A stretch of 64,000 nucleotides of DNA from Ottelia alismoides (GCA_037367405.1 JAZKJV010009773.1:186001-250000), one strand, 5' to 3'; positions 45,601-56,440 are shown, counted from the stretch's first letter. Notes: generated by a model from the letters alone, not told the origin. Numbers and translations are program-made.

Positions 45601-48600
45601 AGGGATTTACTCATACATATACCGTGGACTATTTTGAGACATTCTCTCTAGTGGCTCGAATGAGATCAATCCGTACTATTCTCTAATGTTGCTGCCAATA
45701 AGAAATGGCTCATATTCCAGCTAGATGTGAAGAATAGCTTTCTCTATGGTGTCCTCGAGGAAGAGGTCAACATGATGTAGCCATTAGGATATTCAATCGA
45801 GGGGGAGTGTATATGCCGACTCTGTAAGGCCATTACGACCTAAAGCAGAGTCCGTGAACTTGGTTTGACAAGCCAATTTATTACGTATTTTTTTGTTTAT
45901 TTTCTTTCCACTATGAATTTGACTTATAGGGTTTTTCCTCTCTATATAAGAGAACCCTACGACCCGTTCCTTTAATCAAGTCATTGTTCTTGTTGGAGTA
46001 TTTGGTTGTGCACCATATGAGTTGTAGGAGGGTAAATGGATCCTGGAGAGATCTATTTACCCCATCCACATGTTTAGTCCCACATCTACCAGTGGTGGGG
46101 CTCGGAGGTTCTGTGGAGGCTATATAAGGAGCTCCAGACCTCCTGTAACCATTGAGAAAAAACAATGAAGCATACGCCCCTTTGAGGGCTTCTCCCGTGG
46201 TTTCATCCTGCTCCTTAGGGAGTAGGGTTCCACGTTAAAATCCCGTTGTTCTTATTGTTCTTTATCTTTTTCAATCTTACGCTTTCGTGTTCTCTATATT
46301 CTAACATGGTATCAGAGAGAGTCCGATTCTCGCGGATTCATTCTTGAAGATTTATTTTGTTTGTAATCTTTTCGAGATTCGATTATTTGTTTTTGTTCCA
46401 AATATACGTTCGCATTCAAGTTCATGATGCAGTTTAGGGTTTTCTGAAACCCTAACTTCTACACGATCCGTTCACGCAAAGGCGGCACACATTCTAGGGC
46501 TGCAGCCTGCAGGCAACTCCACCATGCCCAACCACCTTGCGACTCTCTGTCCAGACGGTGGCATCGAGCCACAGATGATCTTGCAAGGTTGAATATGATC
46601 ATGAAAAGAAACTTTATCATGAACACATTGAAACGCTTCAAGTTATGGAGAGAAATTATATATCAATGTCGAGAGAAGTTGAAAAACTTCGTGCTGAGTT
46701 GGGTGGCATTCCTGGAAATATTGTGCACAAAGCAAATGATCCACATGGACCGCCTAATGCTTATAATGATGTATATGGAACTTCTCAAGGACGAGGAACA
46801 CCTAGGTCTGGTGCATCTCCATACAGACACTCCAGGACCACTCCAGGTGGCAGACGACGACGCAGATAAATGAAACAGGAGGCGGTGTCACCTCCTGATT
46901 CTTTCGTGAAGTCCCAACAGCAAAATCTACTCGCGCGAGGGCACCTCCAAGTCGCATCACGCGTTCCCTCACGAAAAGAGCTCCCCATCTCCCGCCATGT
47001 ACGGCTCCAGGCGATGCCTTCATCGCAGATGACACGCATCTTTCCCCCATTATCCAGAAGCTCCAGCAGTGGAGACCTACCCAAGGCCAAAGCGGCGGTG
47101 GCAATACGTCCCTCCATCTCGAGGGCGACAAGGGTTCCATGAGAACCCTAAATAGAAAGCACGGTGCTTTGTTTTAAAAAAAAGTGAAGGAAGTTGGCCG
47201 TGAGTTGTTGGGCCATATGAAGAAAAAAAATAAGGGCCCGTTAAAAAAAAAGGAGCAACCCTGCATAAAAAAGGGCAAGGAAAATTGCTGCAATTAAAAA
47301 AAAGTAGCACGGTATTTTTGGCCTTTAGGTCGCATGATTTTGTTATAAAAATAAAAGAAGAAGAGGCACGCACAATTAAAAAAAAGCCGTACGTAATTTC
47401 AAAAAAATGAATATGAAAGGCCGTAAAAAATGAATGGCTACAAAAAAATTGATTTCGAAAAAAAATGTGAGAAAGAAATAGCTGAAAAAATGATGATTTT
47501 GAAAAGCCGAAAAAAAAGAAACCGACTTATTGGTATCATGTTATTTTCCCCAATTTCTTTGTCTTCTCCTAACTTTATCGATATTAATTTTCCGCCGAGT
47601 ATGAGAGAAATGGGGAGTATGATGTAGAGTTACAGGTATTGTTCCAGATTCAACGGTCAGATTCAGATATTCTCCAGATCGACGATTTTCAGACTCTATA
47701 GATATTTTGTCAGACTCGAGGTTAGTTTCAGACACGTGCGATTATGCGGTCTTTTCATATGTGCACATGTGTGCCATCATTTGTTCTTGGTCCCCATCAT
47801 TCTTCTTGTTTTGTCGGCCAGAGTTTTCATGTGAGCTATAGGGACTCCAGAGCAGAGGACCATTCCCTATGCCATGTTGGCAAGGGTTTTCATGTGGTAT
47901 CATAGGTACACTAGAGCAGTGTAACATTCTTTGTGCCAGATGGGAGAGACCCAGTTCTCTGACAAGGAGACTTCTTTCAGACTCCATTCTCCAGCGACCG
48001 TCGACTCCGACGAGGATTGCACATGGCCCCTTTCAGTTCGGCCCTTTTCAGGAATGGAGCAGTTGTCCACATGTTGTGGCGGGCCAGAGCACTCCGACGA
48101 GGAGACTCATTTTGAGTTGCAGTAACTCTGACATGCGCAGTTCAGAGCACATGCTCTCTGACGAGGAGATTCAGCAAACTCACACTCCATCCCGTTCGTC
48201 CTCCTCACTTGCACGGCATGAGAAGCAACGTCCTCGACAACAACCGGCAGTTGTGCGCGTTGAGTTGATATTGTAGTGTTTTGTAGCGTGGGTTGAGTTT
48301 CTTTCTATTTGTCCAAGCTGAGCATTGCATGCTCCAGCTTGAGGGGGAGTGTTGGAGTATTTGGTTGTGCGCCATATGAGTTGTAAGAGGGTAAATGGTT
48401 GGAGAGATTCACTTACCCCATCCACATGTCTAGTACCGCATTTTCCAGTGGTGGGACTTGGAGGTTCTGTGGAGGCTATATAAGAAGCTCCATACCTCAT
48501 GTAACCATTGAGAAAAAACAATGAAGCATACGCCCCTTTGAGGGCTTCTCCCGTGGTTTCATCCCGCTCCTTAGGGAGTAGGATTCCACGTTAAAATCCC

Positions 48601-51600
48601 ATTGTTCTTATTATTCTTTATCTTTTTCCATGTTACGCTTCCGCATTCCCTATTTTCTAACAGTTCTCTCTCCACGACATTTAAACAACACTCTATGTAA
48701 GATTAAAATGATGGTTTACTTCATTAATCACATCCCATTGTTACCAATTAATTTGTTTACAAACATATTCCTGTAGAGAAGGGTGTACAACTGACCACTT
48801 CACGGATCTCCTGTCCAAATAGCCTCGAAGCAGCACCAGCGCTGAAATTATTTGTGACTTGCATGCTGAGATTGGTTTGCTTATCTAAAGATGCATCAGT
48901 GTATTTGAGGACCTGATTGTCATCACCAAGAGACCCAGGCCATCTCTTGTCAAAAGATTCCATGTACTTCTGACATTCCTGAGAAACACTGGATTGTAAC
49001 CACTGAGAATATTCCTCAAGTAACCTCTGCAAAAATCAAATCAAAGTTCACAAAATAAATTAAGTTATGATACATATCAACCAAAAGCTGACATCAAATT
49101 TGAAGATTATCAGATTGACAGAAAAATAGATCTACAAAATGTCAAGGAAACATACAACACTGGACAAGAATCCCAATGTAAAAAATAATATGAAATATGC
49201 TTCGGGAATTCACATGGAAGAATGATGGAATTATTCTAGATTTTAAGAGATATCCAAACAATATAAAGAAAATAATATTCCAGTATTATTTGAGAAATCA
49301 CTAGAAGCTCAGGAGGTGAAATGTCCTTTAGGGAACTTAGTGTATCTCGTGTAATCTATATCGCGTAGCTCGAGAAAATTGTATTTAGTGCCTTTTTGCC
49401 TTTTTTTCTGGGATGAATTTTTTTATTATCCCTGCATCATTTTTTTTGCTCAGGTTTAGCAAACATCGCTATTTTTTTAAGATCACTAATTTTATATGCC
49501 ATTTGATGAATACAAGAGGTGGAGCTTTTGGATGCGCTTCACCGCGTTACTTGCATTGCTTTAAATTCAAACGATATAACTACATCCAAAGGTGTATTTA
49601 TATTGTTTGAGATGCACTTCACCGCCTTACTCCTCATAAGAAGACCTTGTGAGATCAGATCTTGATACTAGTTCTTCTCAAAAAATACAAGAGGTAATCA
49701 CATAGAACAATAGAGGCTCCTTTCAACTTTAGCCAAACTGCATTTATTCTATTAGTAACAACTCCATCAATTTCCCCATCATATTGCAAAAATAGATTCC
49801 AAGTATCTAAAAAATCTCTCTTCTGAATGTTATCGTCACCAATCTTCACCTCGATTCCTTCACCATTGCTTCCATCAAAAGTGCACTCTATATATTCAGT
49901 CTTAGACTCTAAGCCCTAGTTATACGAAATCTAAGCATGTCTTCATATCTCAAGCTTCTCATTTACTCCATCTCTAGTCCTATCAATCAATACAATATCA
50001 TCAGTGAATAACAAACACCAAGGTTTCTCATCCTGAATATGATTTGTCAACTCGTCCATAATCAAAGTAGAAACGAATGAACTCAAAGTTGAACCTTAAT
50101 GCAGACCAATGTTGATGTCAAAATAGTCAGCCTTCTCAAACGGTATCCTTACACAAGACGAAGCTCCTAACATTATCTTTTATGAGGTTAATGTATAGGA
50201 CATGCACTTGTCTCTTTTCCAAAACTCTCAACAATATCTCCCATGGGACAAAATCATAAGCCTTCTCCAAATCAATAAACATCATATGAAGGTTCTTCCT
50301 TTTAGATCTATAAATCTCCATTGTTCTAAAAAAAGTGGATGGCTTCAATAGTTGAGCAACCTGGCACGGATCCGAATTGGTTTTCTTTTACTTTGGAAAC
50401 TCGCCTCAACCTTCTTTCGATCACACATTCTCAAATTTTCCTAGTGTGACTCATCAACTTGATACCTCTAATTTGAACAATTTTGAATGTCTCTTTATTC
50501 TGATAAAGAGGCACTACAATGCTTTTCCTCTAATCTTCCAGCATTTTCTTGCTTCGTCAAATAAAATTGAATAAATTTGTAAGCCAAGTCAAACCATGCT
50601 CACCTAAAACTCTCCAAACTTTATATAGGAATGTCATCATGTCATATACCATTCCCAACAACCTTCATAGCCTCCTTTACTTCTTTCCTTTGTTTTCATC
50701 TATAACTTGTATAATTCATGTAACTTTCGCTACTTGTTAGATCTCCCAAAGTGATCTCTCTAATTCCTTCCCCAAAGAAAAGATTATGGAACATCTGCTT
50801 CCATCTAGTCTTTATATCCTTTTGAGTAACAAGTATCAGCATCCTTAATGCATCTCACTTGAGAAAGGTATTTGATCTTTTTTCTCTTGCTTTAGCCAAC
50901 CTGAATATATCCTTCTTGCCCTCCTTAAAGTCGACATTTTTGTACAAAACTTCATAAGCTTTTGACTTGGCTTCGCTTAAAGCCTTCTTTGCTTCCTTCT
51001 TTGCAATTATGTAATTGTAACAGTTTCATCGGTTCTATCCTTAAACATAGCTCAAAGAATGCTCTTTTAACTTTGAGCTTCTCTTGAACCCCGACAATTC
51101 ACCACCAAGCCTCCTTTTGGAATGGAGCTCCTCCATTTGACTCACCTAACATCTCTTTGGCTATCATTCGGATATAAGATGCTACCACCTCCCACATTTC
51201 ATTTGCACTTCCGTTACAATCCCAAAATAAGTCTTCTATAACTTCCTCCCTGAAGCTTGATTGATTCAATTGAAGATTCCACCATCTAGTTCTAGTGATC
51301 CTGGAAACCATCTTTTTCTTTACCAGACCTTTTATTTGCGCATCCATGACTAAAAAGCAATGTTGGGTGGTCAAACTCTCTCCTGAGATTACTTTACAGT
51401 CTTTGTAACACAATCAATCTCTTCTCCTCAACATAAAGTAATATATTTGTGTTCTAGTTGGGCCACTCTTATAAGTAATTGAATGCTCCCCCCTCCTCTT
51501 GAAGAGAGCATTTCTATAAAAAGATCATAAGTTGTTACAAAATCTATAATGATGTTTCCTTTTTTATTTCTACCCCGAAGCCATGTCTTCCATGAACACT

Positions 51601-53276
51601 AGCATACCTTGAAGCATCCTCTCCCATATGTCCATTAAGATCTTCATCTAGGCAAATTATCTCTTTTTGTGGGATTCATTGCATAATCTTATGCAAATTA
51701 TCCCAAAAAGCTTGTTCAATCCTTTTATCTAAACCAATTTGTGGTGTATAAACTGAGGTGATTTTCAGAATTTCTTCTTCAAGCGCCACTTTTAGCAAAA
51801 TAATCCGATCCATGAATCTGTGCACATCAATCACACAATCCTTCAAATCCTTATGAGCAACCACTCCAACACCATTTCTGCCCCTATCTTTACCTAAGTA
51901 TCAAAGTTTAAAACATGTCTTCTCCATCTCCCTTGCTTTATCTCCAACCCATTGTCTCTTGGAGACATAGTATCCGAATCTTTCTTCTTTCCATTGTATC
52001 TACTATCTTCATTGATTTGCCAGTCAATATGCCCATATTAGAGGTGTCCCTTTTTAGAGGTGAAAGTCAGGGATTTAGTTATCCTACTTGCAAGGGTATC
52101 TGAAACTTCACGTGTCTGATAAGTTTTGTAGGTGAAATTTATGATCCCAAGAAACGGCTACAAATTATTATATTAGAGAACATAGATAATATGTCATAGC
52201 ACAAAGCTCTTATCACTAAAAAGAGAACAAGTAACTGGCAAAACTAATAGCTTACTTGTATTTCAAATAATGCAGGACTAATGATCTCGTTTTGCATGGA
52301 AGAAGTGGCAGGGCTCGAGCTAGATTTCTCAGCTCTAAGGGCATAGGTTATGATGAGATCAACATTTGATAATTGAAGAATGGAATTCACAAGCTTTCTG
52401 GATCGTGCTTTTGCTGCCTGAACCTGCAAATACACCAAGCACCTGTTATCAAAATAAAAAATAACAGAAAAAAATATTGACGGCACAAGGACAGTTCGTA
52501 CTGCTGAAAACTCTAGACCTCGTTCCCACTAACTTCTACACGTGACAGTCAGAAATGTGAAGAAGTTTTGTAGTAGGAAAGGAGAACAAGATTACCGGAT
52601 AAGATTATTATTCTTCTGCACAAGAAAAAAAGTGTGGACAAAGGAAAGCATGAAAATGACTTACAAGTGATAAAGCCTGCCTCCTCCAGGAAGCACTCTC
52701 GTTTTCCAGCCTTGAGGCATATTCCCTTACACTATTAATTATATCATTAACAGCAATCAAATCTTTGCAAGCAAGCTCAATTTCTTGCTGTATAAGTTTC
52801 TCCGAAGCAGCCAATAGACGATCCGCAATCGCAATAGGTGTTTCAAGCTTAAGTCTCATTCTCTCAATGCCGGTATCTGTTGACCCATCAAGGAAGCTAA
52901 ACAAAAATTCCTCAAGTTCAGGAAAGCCACTTGATCTCCAGCATTGTGTTAGATGCTCATTAGCATTCTCTCCAACATACGGCAGAGTCGAAAGCTTTGC
53001 CTCCAATGCCAAACGTGCAGAAACCGGAAACAACTTAACATTATTGGTACTAATTAGTTTCCCCACATTGTCTTTGACAAAGACTACTGCTTCTTGGAGC
53101 TACATTAAAAAGAAAAAATGTAAAGAAAGATACCATGTTAAACAACGATGCCAATTTTTAATATATGAAATGAACATAATTAATTGAACCTCACTAGCAC
53201 TGCGATAGAGATCTGATTTGTTTAGAACAAACAAAACGTTTTTCCTCCACTGACGAATGTAACGGAGAAAGGTAAC
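39402..53276 (-). CDS. FZL: FZL, chloroplast dynamin-like GTPase, 3' half (six exons)
   Basis: Six minus-strand exons join in frame: 53190-53276, 52665-53099, 52256-52423, 48796-49026, 40529-40644 and 39402-39684. Together they give 439 residues and a stop, all with GT-AG introns. The product matches FZO-LIKE (FZL), a mitofusin/dynamin-related membrane GTPase of chloroplasts that shapes thylakoids. Visible features are the NKSD guanine-binding motif in the first exon here, a long helical region, and a hydrophobic double segment near the C terminus (GLGAAGLSASLLTSVLPTT and LLALGLCSAGG). Plant FZL proteins are about 900 residues, so the transit peptide and the G1-G3 motifs lie upstream, beyond an intron of at least 10.7 kb. 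Introns are 90, 241, 3229, 8151 and 844 bp. The frame is intact in this half, so the gene may be functional. Confidence 0.92.
39685..40528 (-). other. FZL intron, 844 bp, no insertion recognised
   Basis: Bounded by donor GTAAGA and acceptor AAGCAG. I see no gene or transposon in it. Confidence 0.75.
40529..40644 (-). CDS. FZL: FZL exon (membrane segment)
   Basis: 116 bases (38 codons plus two bases), acceptor TTTCAG and donor GTAAGA. It encodes the hydrophobic GLGAAGLSASLL and LLALGLCSAGG segments likely to dip into or cross the thylakoid or inner envelope membrane. A LINE lies only 43 bases upstream of the acceptor. Confidence 0.92.
40675..40687. repeat. 13-bp target duplication of LINE-A, left copy
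   Basis: TTGCTTGATATTA, repeated exactly at 41152-41164 after the LINE tail. Confidence 0.85.
40688..41151 (+). mobile_element. LINE-A, 5'-truncated RTE-type LINE
   Basis: 464 bases. Its frame gives the C-terminal end of a non-LTR reverse transcriptase: FYKAAVRPTMLYGSEC, then (after a stop) MKMLRWICEHTRKDRIRN, HLRWFGHLQRR and KRGRGRPKKGW, ending at 41124. The 3' part reads CGACCCTACTTA, GTGGGAAAAGGCTT and a (TTG)n tail, as in plant RTE-clade LINEs. A 13-bp target duplication flanks it. It entered the FZL intron just upstream of exon 40529-40644, in antisense to FZL. One stop makes it inactive, and it is far too short to act. Confidence 0.88.
41190..41443 (+). mobile_element. Relict LTR related to element C
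   Basis: GTTCAGTCCCACGGTCTCCTGGTGGGACTT, GATATAAAGAGCTTCATACCTC and the end TTTCCACA followed by CGGTATCAGAG (41444 on) follow the LTR plus primer-binding-site order of family C. The copy is diverged. Confidence 0.6.
41444..42287. other. Unassigned internal DNA after relict LTR
   Basis: CGGTATCAGAG at the start looks like a primer-binding site. The rest contains short frames with no domain I recognise (for example 41690-42034). It may be the non-coding inside of a defective LTR element. Confidence 0.4.
42288..42509 (-). mobile_element. tRNA-derived SINE
   Basis: On the minus strand the head (about 42440-42509) has a TGGTGGTAGTGCG-type A box and the B box GGTTCAAATCC (42449-42459), the internal promoter of RNA polymerase III. 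The 3' end has CCGACCCTACTTATAGTGGGA then AAGGCTT (42331-42359) and a second CCCTACTTGACGTGGGAAAG (about 42303-42322) ending CTTTGATGTTG. That 3' motif matches the end of LINE-A. The SINE abuts the LTR of element G. Edges are approximate. Confidence 0.75.
42511..45200 (-). mobile_element. Copia element G, 5'-truncated
   Basis: A short LTR (about 42511-42630) and a purine-poor tract are followed on the minus strand by RNase H, reverse transcriptase and integrase remnants. The reverse transcriptase box reads YVND at 43573-43584, with the first catalytic aspartate changed. LEGFRCFDPLRWKYFVS lies near 44700-44755, and integrase-core traces (NGVAEHK) near 45060-45080. The sequence ends about 45200, where the plus-strand element H starts. 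No 5' LTR, gag or protease. Similar in LTR to element F. Confidence 0.7.
44324..44789 (-). pseudogene. Element G integrase-to-RT linker, degenerate
   Basis: The frame 44508-44789 has the GFRCFDP and VSSDAIFFE signatures after the Copia integrase core. The following part is proline-rich in one frame (about 44500-44600), a low-complexity linker typical between integrase and reverse transcriptase. Stops break it. Confidence 0.6.
45201..45985 (+). mobile_element. Copia element H fragment
   Basis: Plus-strand frames around 45540-45885 show VDYFETFS, VARMRSIR and a KNAFLYG-like region (frame-broken) and end at KQSPWTWFD-like residues, all from the N-terminal half of a Copia reverse transcriptase. 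Stops and frameshifts are present. From about 45893 the sequence looks like an LTR (ATATAAGAGAACCCT). It is interrupted by element C at 45991 and finishes after it (CTCTCCACGACA at about 48668-48680). Confidence 0.6.
45986..45990. repeat. Target duplication of element C, left copy
   Basis: GTTCT before the LTR start; exact copy at 48663-48667. Confidence 0.85.
45991..46306 (+). repeat. 5' LTR of element C
   Basis: Contains GGCTATATAAGGAG (about 46117-46130), a good TATA box, and AGGAGTAGGGTTCCACG-type sequence near the end. Confidence 0.85.
46588..46869 (+). pseudogene. Captured FLX-like gene fragment inside element C
   Basis: One open frame from about 46588 to the TAA at 46867-46869 encodes about 93 residues. 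The N-terminal 40 residues include EYDHEKKLYHEHIETLQ and MERNYISMSREVEKLRAEL. The pattern of a lysine-rich heptad helix followed by M-x-x-x-x-S-M-x-REVEKLRAE is the conserved coiled-coil end of plant FLX and FLX-like proteins (FLOWERING LOCUS C EXPRESSOR family). The rest is Gly/Pro/Ser/Arg-rich and ends RRRRR. It lacks a start for the full protein. A methionine at 46645 could start a 74-residue peptide. I infer transduplication of a host exon; expression is unknown. Confidence 0.65.
46870..48340 (+). other. Remaining interior of element C, no domain recognised
   Basis: Short frames only. 47150-47500 is interrupted by many A6-A9 runs. The last part (about 48290-48340) includes GCATGCTCCAGCTTGA, the usual sequence at the end of Copia pol before the purine tract, so a scrap of a pol terminus remains. 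Confidence 0.5.
48341..48349 (+). promoter_or_regulatory. Polypurine tract of element C
   Basis: GAGGGGGAG directly before TGTTGGAG. Confidence 0.8.
48350..48662 (+). repeat. 3' LTR of element C
   Basis: Pairs with 45991-46306; GGCTATATAAGAAG keeps the TATA box. Followed by the target duplication GTTCT at 48663-48667. Confidence 0.85.
48796..49026 (-). CDS. FZL: FZL exon (helical region before membrane segment)
   Basis: Seventy-seven codons in phase 0, acceptor TTTTTGCAG and donor GTCAGT. It begins RLLEEYSQWLQSSV and ends FGQEIREV. The donor GTCAGT is off consensus at one position. The preceding intron holds LINE-B and the following one holds elements G, H and C. Confidence 0.9.
49640..52060 (-). 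mobile_element. LINE-B, RTE-type, degenerate
   Basis: Minus-strand frames follow the RTE order. An endonuclease N-terminal trace with NMGILTGKS lies near 52020-52050. GVVAHKDLKDCVIDV and the SVYTPQIG motif follow at 51676-51864, then GDLNGHMGEDASRYASVHG (about 51580-51640). The reverse transcriptase region has IDLEKAYDFVPWEIL (50210-50290) and, near the low end, YLGSIF-type and DGEIDGVVTNRI (49760-49800) residues. Frames are broken many times. The 3' end with (TTG)n tail is missing. It fills most of an FZL intron in the same orientation as FZL. Confidence 0.8.
50136..50348 (-). pseudogene. LINE-B reverse transcriptase core fragment
   Basis: Encodes FRTMEIYRSKRKNLHMMF, then IDLEKAYDFVPWEIL and a VLYINLIKD-like segment, the conserved D-[LF]-E-K-A-Y-D block of non-LTR reverse transcriptases. 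The fragment is isolated by stops on both sides. Confidence 0.8.
52256..52423 (-). CDS. FZL: FZL exon (helical region)
   Basis: Fifty-six codons in phase 0, acceptor TTTGCAG and donor GTAAGC. It starts VQAAKARSRKLVNS and ends PALFEIQ. Confidence 0.9.
52665..53099 (-). CDS. FZL: FZL exon (end of GTPase domain and helical region)
   Basis: 145 codons in phase 0, acceptor AATGTAG and donor GTAAGT. It includes LFPVSARLALEAKL, the segment after G4 in dynamin-type GTPases, then ERMRLKLETPIAIADRLL and a charged helical stretch ending WRRQALSL. Confidence 0.92.
53190..53276 (-). CDS. FZL: FZL exon (GTPase G4 motif)
   Basis: Twenty-nine codons in phase 0 between acceptor TTCCAG and donor GTTCAA. NKSD at about 53211-53222 is the G4 nucleotide-specificity motif. 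The donor is weak compared with GTAAGT. Confidence 0.88.
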
Positions 53277-54094
53277 CTGGAAAGAATATTCATGACTGTT
53301 TATTACAGACGAGCACAAAATAAGCATAAATACACTCATTAGAACAGATCTATAGGCCTAATAACAAAGGGAAGCACAAGAGTATACAAAATGATTTAAC
53401 ACCAATAACAAGTGTGGCTTAATACAAAGGAAAGCACTATGCGTATATAAAATGATTAAACCTCTTTTCTACACAACAAAAAACACAGAAAATAATTTAG
53501 ATCTCCTGAAGCTAAATAATGCCGATAAGAACATGTAAATTGGTTCAGTCTTCACAGACTATGAAAATATTAGTAAACGAACATGCATGCTAAAACAGTG
53601 ACCTAAACAACGGATTGAACATGCAGTAAGAAACAATTGGCAACTTAGTACTAGTTAGCAACACATAATCACTTATGACGAGTTGCCTTCATGTATAGAG
53701 CAAATTTTAGGCAGTCGAAGATATAAAAAATGGGCCAGCTCATATATTCGTAAACTAATATTTCTAGTACTTAAATCAAAAGGCTGGTAGAATGTGTCTG
53801 GGTTACATGAATTGTCAGTTTTATCACAGATCCCTCTGTAATATTTGAAATCTATTTGCAACAAAGTAAGGATTAGGGTCCTTAACTGAAACAAGGTGGG
53901 CATGTGTAGGGCTTAATTATATCAAATATGTTTTTCTTGAACAACCCCTTGAAATAAAGATTGGATATGGCATATGCCACTAACCTTTCAAATACTAACC
54001 AGGTTAATTATATACGGAGGAAATTAGAGCCCACTAAGAAGACCAAGGATGATCAAATAGTTAAAACAAAGTTTAATGTAAAATAGGACGAAGC
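53277..54094 (-). other. Start of long FZL intron, nothing recognised
   Basis: Intronic AT-rich sequence upstream of the acceptor at 53277. I searched for a further FZL exon (G1-G3 motifs) and saw none. Confidence 0.5.
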
Positions 54095-54522
54095 TGTTGG
54101 AATTTATCCTGTATGTGGTCCATATAAAATATTTATGAGATAATATATATAAGATTTCTACCGAGTCAATGGATAAATCGTAACCGCATTATCTTAATCC
54201 ACGTCGATGGTTAGTGGGCTATCAAAAGCCAGTTACAATAGGGTTTGTTATCATGTTGAACCCCCCAACTCTACCCCTATAAAAGAAACAAGATGGCTCC
54301 TTATGCAACACCTCGAATCAAGAGATTTAAAGAGCCACCATCAAATCTCTCCACCATCCGAGAGAGTAAGTTTGGGGTCAAGGGAAGGAGAAACTAAAGG
54401 AAGGAAAGATTGTCGACATTATCAACTCCATCAAGGTGATTTACTGATTTGCAATAGAAGGAAGTAACTCGTGAATCATTATTTTTGTTGATTTTTTTAC
54501 GTTGCGCATAAATTTTCCTACA
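54095..54522 (+). mobile_element. LTR of Copia-like element J
   Basis: 428 bp from TGTTGGAA to TTTTCCTACA, with TATAAAA at 54278-54284 and CAATCCGGTATCAAAGCC (54521-54538) after it, which fits a primer-binding site. The second LTR is not in the window, or is too decayed to see. Confidence 0.7.
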
Positions 54523-55315
54523 ATCCGGTATCAAAGCCAGGTTTAGAAATTAGTTGGCTTTGTTAAAAATCACATTATTGTTTTGACGATAATTTTTTTA
54601 TCGCCAAATATGTTGATTTATTTGATTCCATGATGGTCTCCGTATCTTCTATTTTTGTGTCCATCTTGGCAGAATCCGATTATTATACGGATTTAAAATG
54701 AGCATGATCGCATCCAATAAACGTAATATGAAATATCAAATATCCCTTAAAGTCTGTTTTTTCACGTGGATTGGAAATTATACATTAACAATTAATTAAA
54801 TAAATTTTCCCCAATCGTTTTCTAAAATTAGAAAGATAGAGGGTTCTCGTGAGGGAACTGCCATTAACTGGTCCTTTCTAAAAAAAGGAAATTCAAGTGA
54901 TTTTTTTGTGGCAATAAAATAGGTTGTTGTTGTTGTTACTTGTTTTAACTTTTATAATCTTACAGTTTAGTCTAAACAAACTTATCTTTGCTGACACTGA
55001 ATTCCATGAAAAGTTCCATTTAATCAATGGTTTAAAAAATGGAATTGCCATTTATGTTTTATAACTTCAACGACCTCTTATCAAATGAAGTTAATGTGCA
55101 TATATTAGGCCCTTCGAATATAATTATATGCACTTGATGGTCTAACCTTGTATGTCGACTAATGGAACTTATTAAGTCCATTGGAAATTATAATTTGTGG
55201 TATTGATTACAAATGAATTATAGATATTTCCTACCTATGAAAGTTTTACTGGTGTATAATTTCTATATCGAATAGCAGATCAAGATGCATTAGTAAAGTT
55301 ATCTTACGTATATGG
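54523..55315 (+). other. Internal remnant of element J
   Basis: Follows the primer-binding site of J. No continuous frame; a (GTT)n run at 54925-54936 resembles a LINE or SINE tail. Ends where element F is inserted. The 230 bases right of F (63045-63273) may be its continuation. Confidence 0.4.
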
Positions 55316-55447
55316 TTGGGAAAAATGAATTACTTGATGATTCATTACGCCTCTTATATAGGAGAAAAGCCATGGGTAAATAGCAAGAGATGTACATAAA
55401 GAAAATAAAATAAGGAATAACACCAAAGATGTACAGTAATCTTAACA
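55316..55447 (-). repeat. 3' LTR of element F
   Basis: On the minus strand begins TGTTAAGATTACTGTACATC; pairs with 62904-63044. The adjacent CACCCACTCAAGCT on the plus strand is the degraded purine tract. Confidence 0.7.
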
Positions 55448-56440
55448 CACCCACTCAAGCTGTAGCATATATGTCTATCATGCTAAGTTTGGGACAACAT
55501 CTTTGGAAAGGGCGTTCAGTAAGAACTTTGGTGAATATATCAACAATCTGATCTCCAGTAGAAACATGAGAGGTGGATATGAGACCCTTCTAGATCATGT
55601 CTCTGGTATATTGGCAATCAACCTCTATATGCTTTGTACGTTCATGGAATGCAGGATTATTTGCAATAAAAAGTGATCCTTGATTGTCACATAGAAGCTG
55701 CATAGGAAGAGGTACATCAACTGCAAAATCTGTCAAAACAGACCTCACCCACATCATCTATATTCTTCTCTGAGCCATGACCATGTATTCAGACTCTGCA
55801 TTAGATCTAGCAATCATTGTCTGTTTCTTACTTTTCCATGACATAAGTGAGCTGCCAACAAATATAGCATAGCCAGAAGTAGACTTCCTATCCCTAGGGC
55901 ATCCTGCATAATCTGCGTCTGCACACATTGCTACATCAAGAGAAGTGCTTCTGCTGAATATAGAGACCACTTTCTGGTGAAGACTTTAAATATCTCAAAA
56001 GCATATAGACAACATACATATGAACATTCCTAGGCTCCTCCATGAACTGGCTTACTTTGCTCGAGGCAAAGGATATATCTGGCCTAGTGATGGTAGCATA
56101 TAGAAACTTCCCAACCTGCTCTCCGTATCTCCTCCGATCTACCTCATCATTATCATAATCATATAGTCTTATACTTGGATCCATGGGACTAGTAGCAGGC
56201 TTGCACCCTGTCACGCATGTCTCTAGAAGAAGATCAGTAACAAACTTCCTCTGGGTCATCACATGACCACGATGGTTCCTGGTGAACTCTAATCCAAGTA
56301 AGTATCGAAGATTGTCAAGGTCCTTGGTCATAAACTACTGACCTAGGAACTCCTTGGCCACCTGAATGCCCTTCTCATCATCACCCATGACAATAATATC
56401 ATCAACATAGACGAGAATAGCAAAAATACCTTTATGCAAG
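55448..56440 (-). pseudogene. Element F RT and RNase H, degenerate
   Basis: YVDDIIV lies near 56393-56411 (minus strand). DLDNLRYLLGLEF and TRPDISFASSKVSQFMEEP follow at 55980-56331, then the RNase H block DADYAGCPRDRKSTSGYA and SWKSKKQTMIARSNAESEY at 55790-55930. Frames are broken at about 55940 and below 55760. Confidence 0.78.

Larger units (their letters stand above)
45991..48662 (+). mobile_element. Compact LTR element C with a captured gene fragment
   Basis: LTRs at 45991-46306 (316 bp) and 48350-48662 (313 bp), both TGTTGGAG to CTAACA. The primer-binding site TGGTATCAGAG follows at 46307-46317, and the purine tract GAGGGGGAG precedes the 3' LTR at 48341-48349. The target duplication GTTCT is exact. 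The 2.0 kb interior has no gag, protease, integrase or reverse transcriptase that I can find. It carries a coding fragment at 46588-46869. It must be mobilised in trans by a Copia element. The LTRs differ at roughly 25-30 positions by eye, so the insertion is not recent. Confidence 0.88.

Noticed and set aside
46785..47140. Minus-strand frames opposite the FLX-like fragment
   Set aside because: They have no similarity that I recognise and are shadows of the plus-strand frame and GC-richer interior of element C.
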